Shown: one piece after another, positions 1 to 5,674 of the stretch | Numbering within the stretch: the first letter of the stretch is position 1 | Layout of the letters: each line of letters opens with the position of its first letter | From: Candidatus Solincola jinzensis | GTDB lineage: Bacteria; Actinomycetota; Geothermincolia; Geothermincolales; RBG-13-55-18 | Assembly: GCA_015711875.1 (NCBI GenBank) | Contig: JACVJG010000164.1 | Span: 1-6,749 of the forward strand | Length of the DNA: 6,749 nt | Direction: 5' to 3' | Notes under the pieces: model-generated | Told to the model about the DNA's origin: nothing | The model's database searches: none | The model's input: only the letters and a program-made list of their open reading frames with translations | Program-made: the position numbers and the translations under genes

Positions 1-158
1 CGGATCCCCGCGAGGCGTTGGGGAGCCCTTGCGGCGAGGCGGGCTCGTCCGTCCCGCCCCTCGTGTCCTCCTCGCGCCCCCTTCACGGTTGCCCCACGGC
101 GTTCCTCTCGCTCCCGGGCGGCAAGCGGCATAGCGCATCACAAATGCCGCCGCGCTCT

Positions 159-224
159 CCGGCTGAAAGTTACGCCGGATGGATGTTTAACCCGGCAATT
201 TTGCCGCCGGCAAAAGGGAAACCC
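159..224. repeat. Cluster of short inverted repeats
   Basis: Three potential hairpins sit side by side. CCGGC at 159-163 pairs with GCCGG at 174-178. TTTTGCC at 199-205 pairs with GGCAAAA at 209-215 around a 3-base loop. GGG/CCC at 216-218 and 222-224 closes an AAA loop. The CCGGC/GCCGG arm pair recurs at 192-196 and 206-210, so the second hairpin has an alternative fold using the same stem sequence as the first. This could be a structured RNA or a protein-binding palindrome. I do not recognise a known family, and no T tract follows on either strand, so it is not a classical terminator. Confidence 0.4.
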
Positions 225-561
225 ATGAGGCCTGTACGATGGAGGAAAGCCCTCAGACGAAGAAAGCCTGTCTGGCGCCAGGAACATGCGCCTCGCGCCT
301 TCGCGGGAGGTGGAAGGCATCGAGTAAGATGGCGGCGCGCGAACCCGCTCCGCAAGGTGGCGCGCAAGCTCTCGGTGGAGCACGCGGCGTTCGAGCTTTG
401 GCCACGCGTGCGGGCCGCGGGCCTCGCCCGGTAACGACATACGGCCTTCGCCCGCAGGGACGCGCTCGGGGTCTCAGGCGATGTTAAGAGGATGAGGTCC
501 TGGCTGCGCGAGCCGCGTTACCCGTCTCGCCCTGAACGCAAGTGCCCCGCCTGCTCCTGGC

Positions 562-587
562 CCGCGTGGCCGGCGGCCGGGCCGCGG
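562..587. repeat. GC-rich inverted repeat just after the CooT gene
   Basis: CCGCG at 562-566 pairs with CGCGG at 583-587, and the interior also holds self-complementary GGCC/CCGG segments. It lies 7 bases past the CooT stop codon in the minus direction. The T run lies between the stop codon and the hairpin rather than after it, so this does not have the layout of an intrinsic terminator. It could still stall transcription or protect the mRNA 3' end. Confidence 0.35.
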
Positions 588-593
588 AAAAAA

Positions 594-785
594 CTACCCA
601 GTCGGCTTGAGCAGGATCTTATGCTCAAGAAGGTTGAGGGAGGCTACCTCAGCCTCGAGGGTGCTTTCCTCCCCGATGATGTTGGAGAGGATGACCTTGC
701 TGCCCTCCTCCCGGATGCTGATCACGTCCTCCATGATCAGCCGCTCCTCCTCGCCCTCGATGAGATAGGCGTGGGATTCGCACAT
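594..785 (-). CDS. CooT-family nickel-binding protein
   Basis: This is a small 63-residue acidic protein of the CooT family. The characterised member binds Ni(II) as a dimer through the cysteine at position 2 and is linked to carbon monoxide dehydrogenase maturation. The protein begins Met-Cys-Glu, with the family's conserved Cys2, followed by the usual alternating beta-strand pattern (LIMEDV near residues 16-21, KVILSNIIGE near 30-39, and a C-terminal LLEHKILLK). Length matches the family (about 60-70 residues). I chose the ATG at 785 over the in-frame GTG at 794 because GGAGGT at 793-798 sits 7 bases before the ATG and because Cys2 must follow the start. The ribosome site lies inside the end of the upstream DUF5318 gene, whose stop is one base away, so the two are probably translationally coupled. 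The stop codon is TAG. Older annotations call this family predicted RNA-binding proteins. The nickel role is inferred from family membership. Confidence 0.85.
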   Translation of the reverse strand: MCESHAYLIEGEEERLIMEDVISIREEGSKVILSNIIGEESTLEAEVASLNLLEHKILLKPTG

Positions 786-786
786 C

Positions 787-1161
787 TCAGCCACCTCCGG
801 CTTCCTTGAAACTTATGCTGCGCACCAGGTGGTTCCAGTTGCAGCCGATGCATACCTCCACCACGTAACAGGTGAAATCGCGGTACCTTTTGCGCAGACC
901 GTCGAACACCACCTGGGTGGGATAGACGCGGCCGTTGTCTCCGTCCAGCTCGTTGCCGTACACGAAGTTGAGGAGCCGCAGGTTTTCCTTGCGGCAGACA
1001 GGGCAGAGGCAGGAGGTGCTCTCCCCCACGTTGGTGGCGATGCGGCGGATCTCGGGGTGGGCGTCGCAGACATCGTACACCGAAAGACGCCCACAGCGAA
1101 AATCGCGCAGCACGGAACGCTTGCGCAGGGTATAATCCACCGTCGTAGCCACGCTTCTCAA
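787..1161 (-). CDS. DUF5318 zinc-ribbon protein
   Basis: This is a protein of about 124 residues that I recognise as DUF5318-like, a family found in actinobacteria whose function is unknown. It has two CxxC knuckles, C53-x-x-C56 (in CPVCRKE) and C104-x-x-C107 (in EVCIGCNWNHLVRS), which most likely bind one zinc ion as a split zinc ribbon. Other family hallmarks are an N-terminal VDYTLRKR, a DVCDAHP segment near 30-36 and a VYGNEL segment near 67-72. Two adjacent TTG codons could start it. The one at 1161 has GAGG at 1169-1172 with a 7-base spacing, better than the 4-base spacing of the TTG at 1164. A later GTG giving MATT is less likely because it has no ribosome site. The gene ends in TGA one base before the CooT start, so the two form an operon. 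A role in nucleic acid or metal handling is possible but unproven. Confidence 0.82.
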   Translation of the reverse strand: MRSVATTVDYTLRKRSVLRDFRCGRLSVYDVCDAHPEIRRIATNVGESTSCLCPVCRKENLRLLNFVYGNELDGDNGRVYPTQVVFDGLRKRYRDFTCYVVEVCIGCNWNHLVRSISFKEAGGG

Positions 1162-1190
1162 CAAAACACCTCTTTTTCCGCCGCGTCCAT

Positions 1191-1229
1191 GCCCTTACTC
1201 AAGGGCGGTTGCCAGCGCCATATGCCGGC
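1191..1229 (-). promoter_or_regulatory. Two-hairpin leader of the DUF5318-CooT operon
   Basis: Between the predicted promoter and the first gene, the transcript could form two adjacent hairpins. GCCCTT at 1191-1196 pairs perfectly with AAGGGC at 1201-1206 around a 4-base loop. GCCAGC at 1211-1216 pairs with GCCGGC at 1224-1229, with one G-U pair when read as minus-strand RNA. The first hairpin ends about 18 bases before the ribosome binding site. There is no T tract, so control of translation or mRNA stability is more likely than termination. No known riboswitch is recognised. Confidence 0.35.
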
Positions 1230-1262
1230 CCTCAAACCAACGCCTCTATTTCCATCGCGTTC

Positions 1263-1268
1263 ATTATA
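1263..1268 (-). promoter_or_regulatory. -10 box for the DUF5318-CooT operon
   Basis: The minus strand reads a perfect TATAAT here, about 100 bases before the DUF5318 start and just before the 3' end of the histidine phosphatase gene at 1292. No good -35 hexamer is seen at 16-18 bases upstream, and no TGn extension is present, so the promoter would need an activator or be weak. It would give a leader of about 95 bases. Confidence 0.5.
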
Positions 1269-1291
1269 CCCCACTTCACGGGATGTTCGGT

Positions 1292-1936
1292 TCATGTCTG
1301 CTGGTCTTTGCTCTCCAGGCCGCGCAGGTGAGCGACGTCGTTCATGCGGCGCAGCACCCATCCCCTCTCCCCGTGGGAGATGATGTTTATCGCCCCGTTG
1401 GACTGCTCCACCCGCCAGATGCCCCGCGTGGGCAGGTCGAGGACGATGCATATGACCAGGCGGTTGATGAGCTTGTGGCCCACCAGCAGCACTGTTCCCT
1501 CGTGGCGCGAGGACATCCATTCCAGGCCTTTCCGCAACCGCTCCCTCACCTCGCGCACCGGCTCTCCGCCTGGAAACGCGGCTTCTTCAGGGTTGTTCGC
1601 CCAGACCGCGAACTCCTGCGGCCACGTCTTCCTGATCTCCGCGATGTTCTTGCCGCTCCACTCGCCGTAGTCCACGTCGATGAAGTATTCGAGGGGCTTT
1701 ACCTCGCCGCCATGCGGGGCGGCGATGGCGCCGGCGGTCTGCATGGACCTCTGGAGGGGGCTGGAGTAGAAGGCCTCGAAATCCACTCCCTCCAGGTAGC
1801 GCGCGGCGGCCTCCGCCTGTTCGCGCCCTCTTTCGTTCAATGGCAGATCCACGCGTCCGCGGAACACGTCCGCGCGGTTGTATTCCGTCTCCCCATGTCT
1901 TACGAGCACAAGCTCCAACCTGACTCCTTTCCTCAT
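1292..1936 (-). CDS. Histidine phosphatase family protein (phosphoglycerate-mutase-like)
   Basis: This protein of about 214 residues belongs to the histidine phosphatase superfamily (branch 1), whose members remove phosphate through a phospho-histidine intermediate. Counting from the ATG at 1936, the catalytic RHGE motif is at 13-16 (nucleophile His14). The phosphate-binding SSPLQR is at 58-63, the likely acid Glu92 lies in DYGEWSG, and the second catalytic His154 is in LLVGH. The C-terminal SNGAINII strand is typical. Length is normal for the family. The start is uncertain. An upstream in-frame start at 1975 is possible, and a TTG at 1918 has a very good AAAGGAG site 5 bases before it and would give the typical N-terminus MELVLVRHGE. 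Substrates in this family range from phosphoglycerate and alpha-ribazole phosphate to nucleotides and sugar phosphates; nothing nearby fixes the choice. The neighbours are not cobalamin genes, so a CobC assignment is not supported. Confidence 0.88.
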   Translation of the reverse strand: MRKGVRLELVLVRHGETEYNRADVFRGRVDLPLNERGREQAEAAARYLEGVDFEAFYSSPLQRSMQTAGAIAAPHGGEVKPLEYFIDVDYGEWSGKNIAEIRKTWPQEFAVWANNPEEAAFPGGEPVREVRERLRKGLEWMSSRHEGTVLLVGHKLINRLVICIVLDLPTRGIWRVEQSNGAINIISHGERGWVLRRMNDVAHLRGLESKDQQT

Positions 1937-2249
1937 TCCGTTCCCCCGCTCCGGGATGGTCCGCTTGCCCTGCAATCTTCCGCTCCCACCGCGCGGCTCC
2001 GTCTTAAACCCCTGTCGCGGCGGGCATGGTTAGCCTCCTCCTGCCCTCTTCTCATCCGCCATGGCCGTGCGGCTTGTCCATCACGCAGCGGATCGGGGCA
2101 ACGCTTCCCCCAAGCGCTTCCCTGTCGTTCGTGCAAGGCCTCGCCTTATTTTACATGCCCGGGCTTCGGGGCGAAAAAGCACCGCTCTGGCTGTGGGACG
2201 GGACTTGCATGGTGAAGAGGAGACCGGCGCGCTTCCTGTGGCGTCCGGC
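1937..2249. other. Intergenic gap between the RsbRD-like and phosphatase genes
   Basis: This gap of about 313 bases has no supported gene. Frames crossing it on the minus strand are short and compositionally random. A TAAAAT hexamer on the minus strand (2148-2153) could be a -10 box for the phosphatase gene, but it has no -35 partner and would leave a leader of about 200 bases, so support is weak. No intrinsic terminator was found after the RsbRD-like gene. Confidence 0.45.
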
Positions 2250-2702
2250 TCAGCCGGTGGCCCTGGCGGCGTCCAGAGCTTCCATGTAGCCGAAGGTCGT
2301 GTAGTAGATGGCGCGGTCGAAATAGAGGACCACCTGGTTGTTGAGCTCAAGGGCCTGGTAGAGCTCGAGGTTGGTCTGGGTGAGGCCTTCCGAGAGGACC
2401 TCCAGCCACAGATACCTTTTGAGCAGGATGAGGGCCATGATCACTTCCTCGAGCCTGAATCCTTCCTGGTAGCGGCGCTGCCCCAGGTTCATATAGAAAT
2501 GCCGTATCTCCTCCTGCTTGGTCTCCGGGCTCAACCAATACCCCAGTCGCTCGTAAACCGCCATGGCCCGCTCGAAAAGAAGCTCCTCGGGGAAATGGTG
2601 GTAGGTGGGGGTGTATTTGGACTGCCGGACCTCTTTCAACCAGAGCTTGGCGACTTTGTCCGCCCTGGTTTCGATCATTTTCACGAATCTTCTGGTCAGC
2701 AC
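2250..2702 (-). CDS. RsbRD N-terminal-domain-like stand-alone sensor protein
   Basis: This is an all-helical protein of about 150 residues that resembles the RsbRD N-terminal domain, a globin-like sensory module found at the front of RsbR-type stressosome proteins and some histidine kinases. Family-like features are an early AKLWLKEVRQS helix, a PEELLFERAMAVYERLGYWL segment, a RRYQEGFRLEEVIMALILLKR helix pair, and a C-terminal LYFDRAIYYTTFGYMEAL. There is no STAS, kinase or DNA-binding domain attached, so the output partner must be separate. I chose the GTG at 2702 because GGAGG at 2708-2712 lies 5 bases before it and about 50 bases after the predicted transcription start. The ATG at 2741 lacks a ribosome site and sits only about 14 bases from that start. 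The domain name is a recognition by eye and needs a profile search; what signal it might sense is unknown. Confidence 0.7.
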   Translation of the reverse strand: MLTRRFVKMIETRADKVAKLWLKEVRQSKYTPTYHHFPEELLFERAMAVYERLGYWLSPETKQEEIRHFYMNLGQRRYQEGFRLEEVIMALILLKRYLWLEVLSEGLTQTNLELYQALELNNQVVLYFDRAIYYTTFGYMEALDAARATG

Positions 2703-2761
2703 GGCAACCTCCGCAGGTGCGATATTCGGTTCGGGCTCCATATAGGGCGAAAGACAGGGAT

Positions 2762-2789
2762 ATTATAACCGTTTCAAGACCCTTTTCAA
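2762..2789 (-). promoter_or_regulatory. Sigma70-type promoter for the RsbRD-like gene
   Basis: On the minus strand, TTGAAA (2784-2789) is separated by 16 bases from a perfect TATAAT (2762-2767). This is the best-matched promoter in the window. It lies in the 61-base gap between the mogA stop and the ATG at 2741, and would start transcription near 2755. It makes the RsbRD-like gene an independent unit although it follows mogA on the same strand. Confidence 0.7.
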
Positions 2790-2802
2790 ATCGCCACCGC
2801 CC

Positions 2803-3342
2803 TCAAGGGATGGCGCACTCGCCGGCGTCTCCGCGCAGCTTATCAAGTCCATGGGGGAGGGCGGGGAGGATGATCTCCAGGTTTTCCCGCGCCCCGCGGG
2901 GGCTTCCCGGAAGGTTGACGATGAGGGTGCGCGAGCGCATGCCGCTCACCGCGCGCGATAGCATGGCGTGGGGTGTCTTGGTGAGGGAGGCCGCGCGCAT
3001 GGCTTCCGCGAACCCCGGGGCCTCGCGGTCGATGACCCGGCGGGTGGCTTCCGGGGTGACGTCACGCGGGCTCAGGCCGGTGCCGCCGGTGGTAAGCACC
3101 AGATCCACCCTCAGCTCATCGCAGTAATGCAGCAGCCGGCCGGCGATGGCGTCCTCCTCGTCGGGCACCACCTCCCTTGCCTCCACCCTCCAACCCTGGG
3201 CGAGGACCGCCTCCTCCAGGGCCGCTCCCGAGAGGTCTTCCCTCTCCCCGCGGGAGCCCTTATCGCTCACGGTCAGGATGGCCACCCTGTAGGCTGTCGC
3301 CTTCTCCGTACCCGCCTCTCTTTCAGGGGATTCTGACGGCAA
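2803..3342 (-). CDS. mogA: MogA/MoaB family molybdopterin adenylyltransferase
   Basis: This protein of about 179 residues belongs to the MogA/MoaB family. These enzymes adenylate molybdopterin with Mg-ATP, preparing it for metal insertion by MoeA. Visible family motifs are an AILTVSDKGSRGEREDLSG start (residues 21-39), the TTGGTG molybdopterin-binding loop (84-89) followed by SPRDVTPEA (91-99), and the conserved NLPGSP (143-148). Length fits the bacterial family (about 160-195). The start is TTG at 3342, 3 bases after the MOSC stop, with a weak GGTGA site overlapping that gene; the first 18 residues are poorly conserved, so a start at the GTG giving MAILTVS is possible. It is probably co-transcribed and translationally coupled with the MOSC gene. 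Members of this family are hard to split between MogA and MoaB by eye; MoaB in several bacteria has the same or no activity. Confidence 0.92.
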   Translation of the reverse strand: MPSESPEREAGTEKATAYRVAILTVSDKGSRGEREDLSGAALEEAVLAQGWRVEAREVVPDEEDAIAGRLLHYCDELRVDLVLTTGGTGLSPRDVTPEATRRVIDREAPGFAEAMRAASLTKTPHAMLSRAVSGMRSRTLIVNLPGSPRGARENLEIILPALPHGLDKLRGDAGECAIP

Positions 3343-3345
3343 CGT

Positions 3346-3789
3346 TCATCTCACCACCCTCACCTTGTCTCCGGGCGCCACTGCCCCTCCCTCGATCACG
3401 CGAGCGAAGATCCCCTCGCGGGGCATTATGCAGTCGCCCGCCGCGTAATAGATGGCGCAGCGGTCAACGCACTCCTTCCCCACCTGCGAGACCTCGAGGA
3501 TCACCTCGTCCCCGACCTGCAGGCGGTCGCCTATGCCCAGTGAAAGGAGATCGATGCCCCGGGTGAGGAGATTCTCTCCGAAAGCCCCGGGCTTGAGGTC
3601 CGTGAGCCCCTTTTCCCGCATCTTGTCCACGCTCTCGTCCGCGAGCAGGCTGACCTGGCGGTGGCCGAAACCGAAATGAGCGTCGCCCTCTATGCCCTTT
3701 CCCGGGACCAGAACCGCTCTCTCCACCGCCACCTTCTGCACGTGTTTCTCGGCGCTTATGCAGACCGCTTCGATCCTTCCTTCTCCCAT
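3346..3789 (-). CDS. Stand-alone MOSC domain protein
   Basis: This 147-residue protein consists of a MOSC domain only, the fold found at the C-terminus of Moco sulfurases and in YiiM/YuaD-type proteins. Characteristic segments are KGIEGDAHFG (31-40), RQVSLL (44-49), GAFGENLLTRG (68-78), a LGIGDRLQVGD strand (84-94), and GKECVDRCAI...GDCIMPREGIFA with Cys107, Cys111 and Cys120; Cys120 is at the place of the family's conserved cysteine. The ATG at 3789 has GGGAGG at 3799-3804 with a 9-base spacing. It lies between moaC and mogA, and its stop is 3 bases before the mogA start. That context points to a role in handling or modifying the finished pterin cofactor, such as sulfur or metal-ligand chemistry, but no activity has been settled for small MOSC proteins in such clusters. 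There is no NifS-like or iron-sulfur domain attached. Confidence 0.9.
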   Translation of the reverse strand: MGEGRIEAVCISAEKHVQKVAVERAVLVPGKGIEGDAHFGFGHRQVSLLADESVDKMREKGLTDLKPGAFGENLLTRGIDLLSLGIGDRLQVGDEVILEVSQVGKECVDRCAIYYAAGDCIMPREGIFARVIEGGAVAPGDKVRVVR

Positions 3790-3837
3790 TCAGGCAAACC
3801 TCCCGAACAACCGGCCCCTCTCCGAGCATCTTATCCC

Positions 3838-3856
3838 GCCGCACATCCGGTGCGGC
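3838..3856 (-). repeat. Perfect 7-bp hairpin upstream of the MOSC gene
   Basis: GCCGCAC at 3838-3844 pairs perfectly with GTGCGGC at 3850-3856 around a 5-base loop. It lies about 50 bases before the MOSC start codon in the minus direction. If transcribed it would be a stable leader hairpin; as DNA it could be an operator. No T tract follows, so it is not a terminator. Confidence 0.4.
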
Positions 3857-4026
3857 CTCTGCCGTTTTACGATGCCGTGGAAGTGGTGTTTATCCGGGGC
3901 TTCGCACGGCCTTTCCCGTGGCCCCTCGGTTATCAAGCATTGCATCCGATTGTGAAGCACGTGGCCCTGCCCTCGCCTCGCTATAACCCTTCAGCGCGCT
4001 TATGACCCTGCCATGAAGGTCAACGG

Positions 4027-4052
4027 CGCTTTCGGGCCGCCCGTCGAAAGCG
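4027..4052 (-). repeat. 8-bp inverted repeat downstream of moaC
   Basis: CGCTTTCG at 4027-4034 pairs perfectly with CGAAAGCG at 4045-4052 around a 10-base, GC-rich loop. It begins 56 bases past the moaC stop in the minus direction. It may mark the 3' end of the moaA-moaC transcript, but the sequence after it has no T run, so the terminator reading is tentative. Confidence 0.4.
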
Positions 4053-4108
4053 ACCACGCTCTCCTTCAGGCCTCCCGCTCTATCCGTTTCGCCCCTGGCC
4101 CGGTAGCC

Positions 4109-4606
4109 CTAGGCGTCCTCCCGCTTATAGGTGCCCGACTTGCCCCCGCTCTTATAGAGCAGTTTCACGTCCGTGATGGTCATGCCGCGGTCCACCGCCT
4201 TGCACATATCGTAGATGGTAAGCGCCGCCACCGCCGCTGCGGTGAGGGCCTCCATCTCGATCCCCGTACGGTCGCGGGTCCTGGCGGTCGCTACGGCGGT
4301 GATGGCGGACGCCTCCCTGTCTACTCTGAACTCCAGGTCCACTCCGGTGATGGCGATGGGGTGGCACATGGGGATGATCTCGCTCGTCTTCTTGGCGGCC
4401 ATTATCCCCGCCACCTGGGCTACCGACAATACGTCCCCCTTCTCGACTCCTCCCCCCAGGATGAGGTCAAGGGTGGAATCCCGCATGGCCACCGTGGCCT
4501 GGGCCACCGCCTCCCTGGCGGTGACCTCCTTGGCCGAGACGTCCACCATCCTGGCTCGCCCCGACTCGTCCAGGTGTGACAGCCTCCCCTTTTCGCTCTC
4601 GCCCAC
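4109..4606 (-). CDS. moaC: Cyclic pyranopterin monophosphate synthase MoaC
   Basis: MoaC converts the MoaA product (3',8-cyclo-7,8-dihydro-GTP) into cyclic pyranopterin monophosphate in the cytoplasm, the second half of the first Moco step. The 165-residue protein has every family landmark: LSHLDESGRARMVDVSAKE (9-27), KGDVLSVAQVAGIMAAKKTSE (56-76), PMCHPI (79-84), TGIEMEALTA (114-123) and YDMCKAVDRGM (132-142), ending in KSGGKSG. Lys56, Asp133 and Lys136 correspond to the catalytic Lys51, Asp128 and Lys131 of the E. coli enzyme. Length is normal (about 160). The start is GTG at 4606 with GGAGG at 4614-4618 spaced 7 bases. That site lies inside the end of moaA, whose TGA ends 3 bases before, so translation is probably coupled. 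The stop is TAG. Confidence 0.97.
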   Translation of the reverse strand: MGESEKGRLSHLDESGRARMVDVSAKEVTAREAVAQATVAMRDSTLDLILGGGVEKGDVLSVAQVAGIMAAKKTSEIIPMCHPIAITGVDLEFRVDREASAITAVATARTRDRTGIEMEALTAAAVAALTIYDMCKAVDRGMTITDVKLLYKSGGKSGTYKREDA

Positions 4607-4609
4607 CCC

Positions 4610-5584
4610 TCAGCCTCCGATCTGGGACATGGTCCTGCCCGGCGCCCCGTTGGCCAGGCCCCCGTGGTCGCGGGGCTTGGCGGCGAGCGAGGCCCTTATG
4701 GCGGACAAGACATCGTCATCGCTCCCCCCGTCTCGCAAAATCCGCATCAGGTCTATCTCCGATGGGGAGAACAGGCAGGGCCTCAGCTTGCCGTCGGCGG
4801 TGAGTCGCAGGCGGTTGCAGTCGGGACAGAAGTGCGAGCTCACGGGGGATATGAAGCCTATGGTGCCGCGGGCCCCCGCCAGCTTGAAATAACGCGCCGG
4901 GCCCGCCCCCTGCGGTGGTTCGCACCTTCTGAGTTCCCCGAATCTCTCCAGGGCTTTCATGATCTCCTGGGCCGGGACGTAGTAGCTGCCGTCAACGGTC
5001 CCGCAGGGGCTCATGTACTCGATGAACCTCACGTGCACCGGCAAGCGCCTGGTCAGGGAAACGAAATCCTCCAGCTCCTCGGGAAGGTGGGGCAGCACCA
5101 CCGCGTTTATCTTGACCGGGTCCATCCCCGCCTGCAGGGCGGCCTCGACTCCCTCCATGGCGTCACCCAGCCTGCCGTTTCGCGTCAGGCGGCGGTAGGT
5201 ATCATCGCGCAGCGAGTCGATGCTGATGTTCACCCTGCGCAGGCCCGCCGCGGCCAGCCTCTCCGCCTGGTCCGAGAGCAGCGTTCCGTTGGTGGTGAGG
5301 GAGATGTCGAGGGAAGGGCGCAGGGACGCCACCTCGGCTATCAAATGGTCGAGGTCCTTGCGCACCAGGGGCTCCCCGCCCGTAAGGCGCACTTTGCTTA
5401 TGCCGGCGCCTACCGCGATCCTCAGGGTGCGCGTTATCTCCTCGTAGGTGAGGATGTCGGCGTGGTCGAGGTGGGGTACCCCCTCTGGGGGCATGCAGTA
5501 AACGCAGCGCAGGTTGCAGCGGTCGGTCACCGCCAGCCGCAGGTAATCGATGGTTCTCGCGTAGGTGTCCTTGAGCGAGGTCAT
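4610..5584 (-). CDS. moaA: GTP 3',8-cyclase MoaA (radical SAM)
   Basis: MoaA is the radical SAM enzyme that opens Moco synthesis by converting GTP to 3',8-cyclo-7,8-dihydro-GTP. The 324-residue protein has the radical SAM cluster C23-x3-C27-x2-C30 (in DRCNLRCVYC), the SAM-binding LTGGEP (67-72), and LTTNGTLL (96-103). The MoaA-specific second 4Fe-4S ligands are Cys253, Cys256 and Cys270 (in FCPDCNRLRLTADGKLRPCLF). It ends in Gly-Gly, the C-terminal tail that MoaA needs for catalysis. Length matches the family. The ATG at 5584 has GGGAG at 5592-5596 with a 7-base spacing, and the N-terminus lines up with known MoaA. It is the first gene of the minus-strand Moco block, preceded by an extended -10 promoter and a short leader. 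Both iron-sulfur clusters are oxygen-sensitive, which fits an anaerobe. Confidence 0.98.
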   Translation of the reverse strand: MTSLKDTYARTIDYLRLAVTDRCNLRCVYCMPPEGVPHLDHADILTYEEITRTLRIAVGAGISKVRLTGGEPLVRKDLDHLIAEVASLRPSLDISLTTNGTLLSDQAERLAAAGLRRVNISIDSLRDDTYRRLTRNGRLGDAMEGVEAALQAGMDPVKINAVVLPHLPEELEDFVSLTRRLPVHVRFIEYMSPCGTVDGSYYVPAQEIMKALERFGELRRCEPPQGAGPARYFKLAGARGTIGFISPVSSHFCPDCNRLRLTADGKLRPCLFSPSEIDLMRILRDGGSDDDVLSAIRASLAAKPRDHGGLANGAPGRTMSQIGG

Positions 5585-5604
5585 GCGCGCGCTCCCGCGA
5601 GGGT

Positions 5605-5630
5605 AAAAAATACGGCGACATCAATTCGCC
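5605..5630 (-). promoter_or_regulatory. Hairpin plus T tract in the moaA leader (possible attenuator)
   Basis: Read on the minus strand, GGCGA (5626-5630) pairs with TCGCC (5614-5618) around a 7-base loop, followed after 3 bases by six T residues (5605-5610). This is the layout of a weak intrinsic terminator, placed between the promoter and the moaA ribosome site. GGCG segments upstream (5645-5648 and 5634-5637) could instead pair with the CGCC arm and break it. The stem is only 5 bp, so termination would be partial at best. Confidence 0.4.
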
Positions 5631-5674
5631 ACACGCCTGTTCACCGCCTATGCAGGTTTTTTTCTCACGGGGTG

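Larger units (their letters stand above)
1..593. other. Left-end stretch with no recognisable gene
   Basis: No reading frame on either strand in this stretch gives a protein I recognise. The open frames present are rich in Arg, Pro, Ala and Gly, as expected from chance frames in GC-rich DNA, and none has a convincing ribosome binding site together with conserved motifs. The stretch lies downstream of the 3' end of the minus-strand CooT gene. It contains inverted repeats at about 159-224 and 562-587, described separately. It could be decayed coding sequence, an unrecognised RNA, or plain intergenic DNA continuing beyond the window. Confidence 0.5.
3790..4108. other. Intergenic gap splitting the Moco cluster
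   Basis: This 319-base gap lies between the moaC stop (TAG) and the MOSC start. No minus-strand frame across it looks coding, so a lost moaD- or moaE-like gene is not visible. It holds two clean hairpins (listed separately). A weak promoter-like pair on the minus strand, TTCACA (3951-3956) with TGATAA (3930-3935) at 15-base spacing, could drive the MOSC-mogA pair. The gap suggests that the MOSC-mogA pair may be separately transcribed or regulated. Confidence 0.45.

Noticed and set aside
199..215. Hairpin as an intrinsic terminator
   Set aside because: The T run is on the 5' side and the A run on the 3' side of the stem on both strands, the reverse of a terminator.
1..593. Small proteins in the left end
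   Set aside because: Open frames there have Arg/Pro-rich random composition, no convincing ribosome sites and no conserved motifs.
1283..2215. Long open plus-strand frame opposite the histidine phosphatase
   Set aside because: It mirrors a gene with all catalytic motifs, is of random composition and has no family resemblance.
5585..5670. Moco riboswitch in the moaA leader
   Set aside because: The leader is too short and lacks the GC-rich multi-stem pattern expected of that motif; only a small hairpin with a T run is visible.
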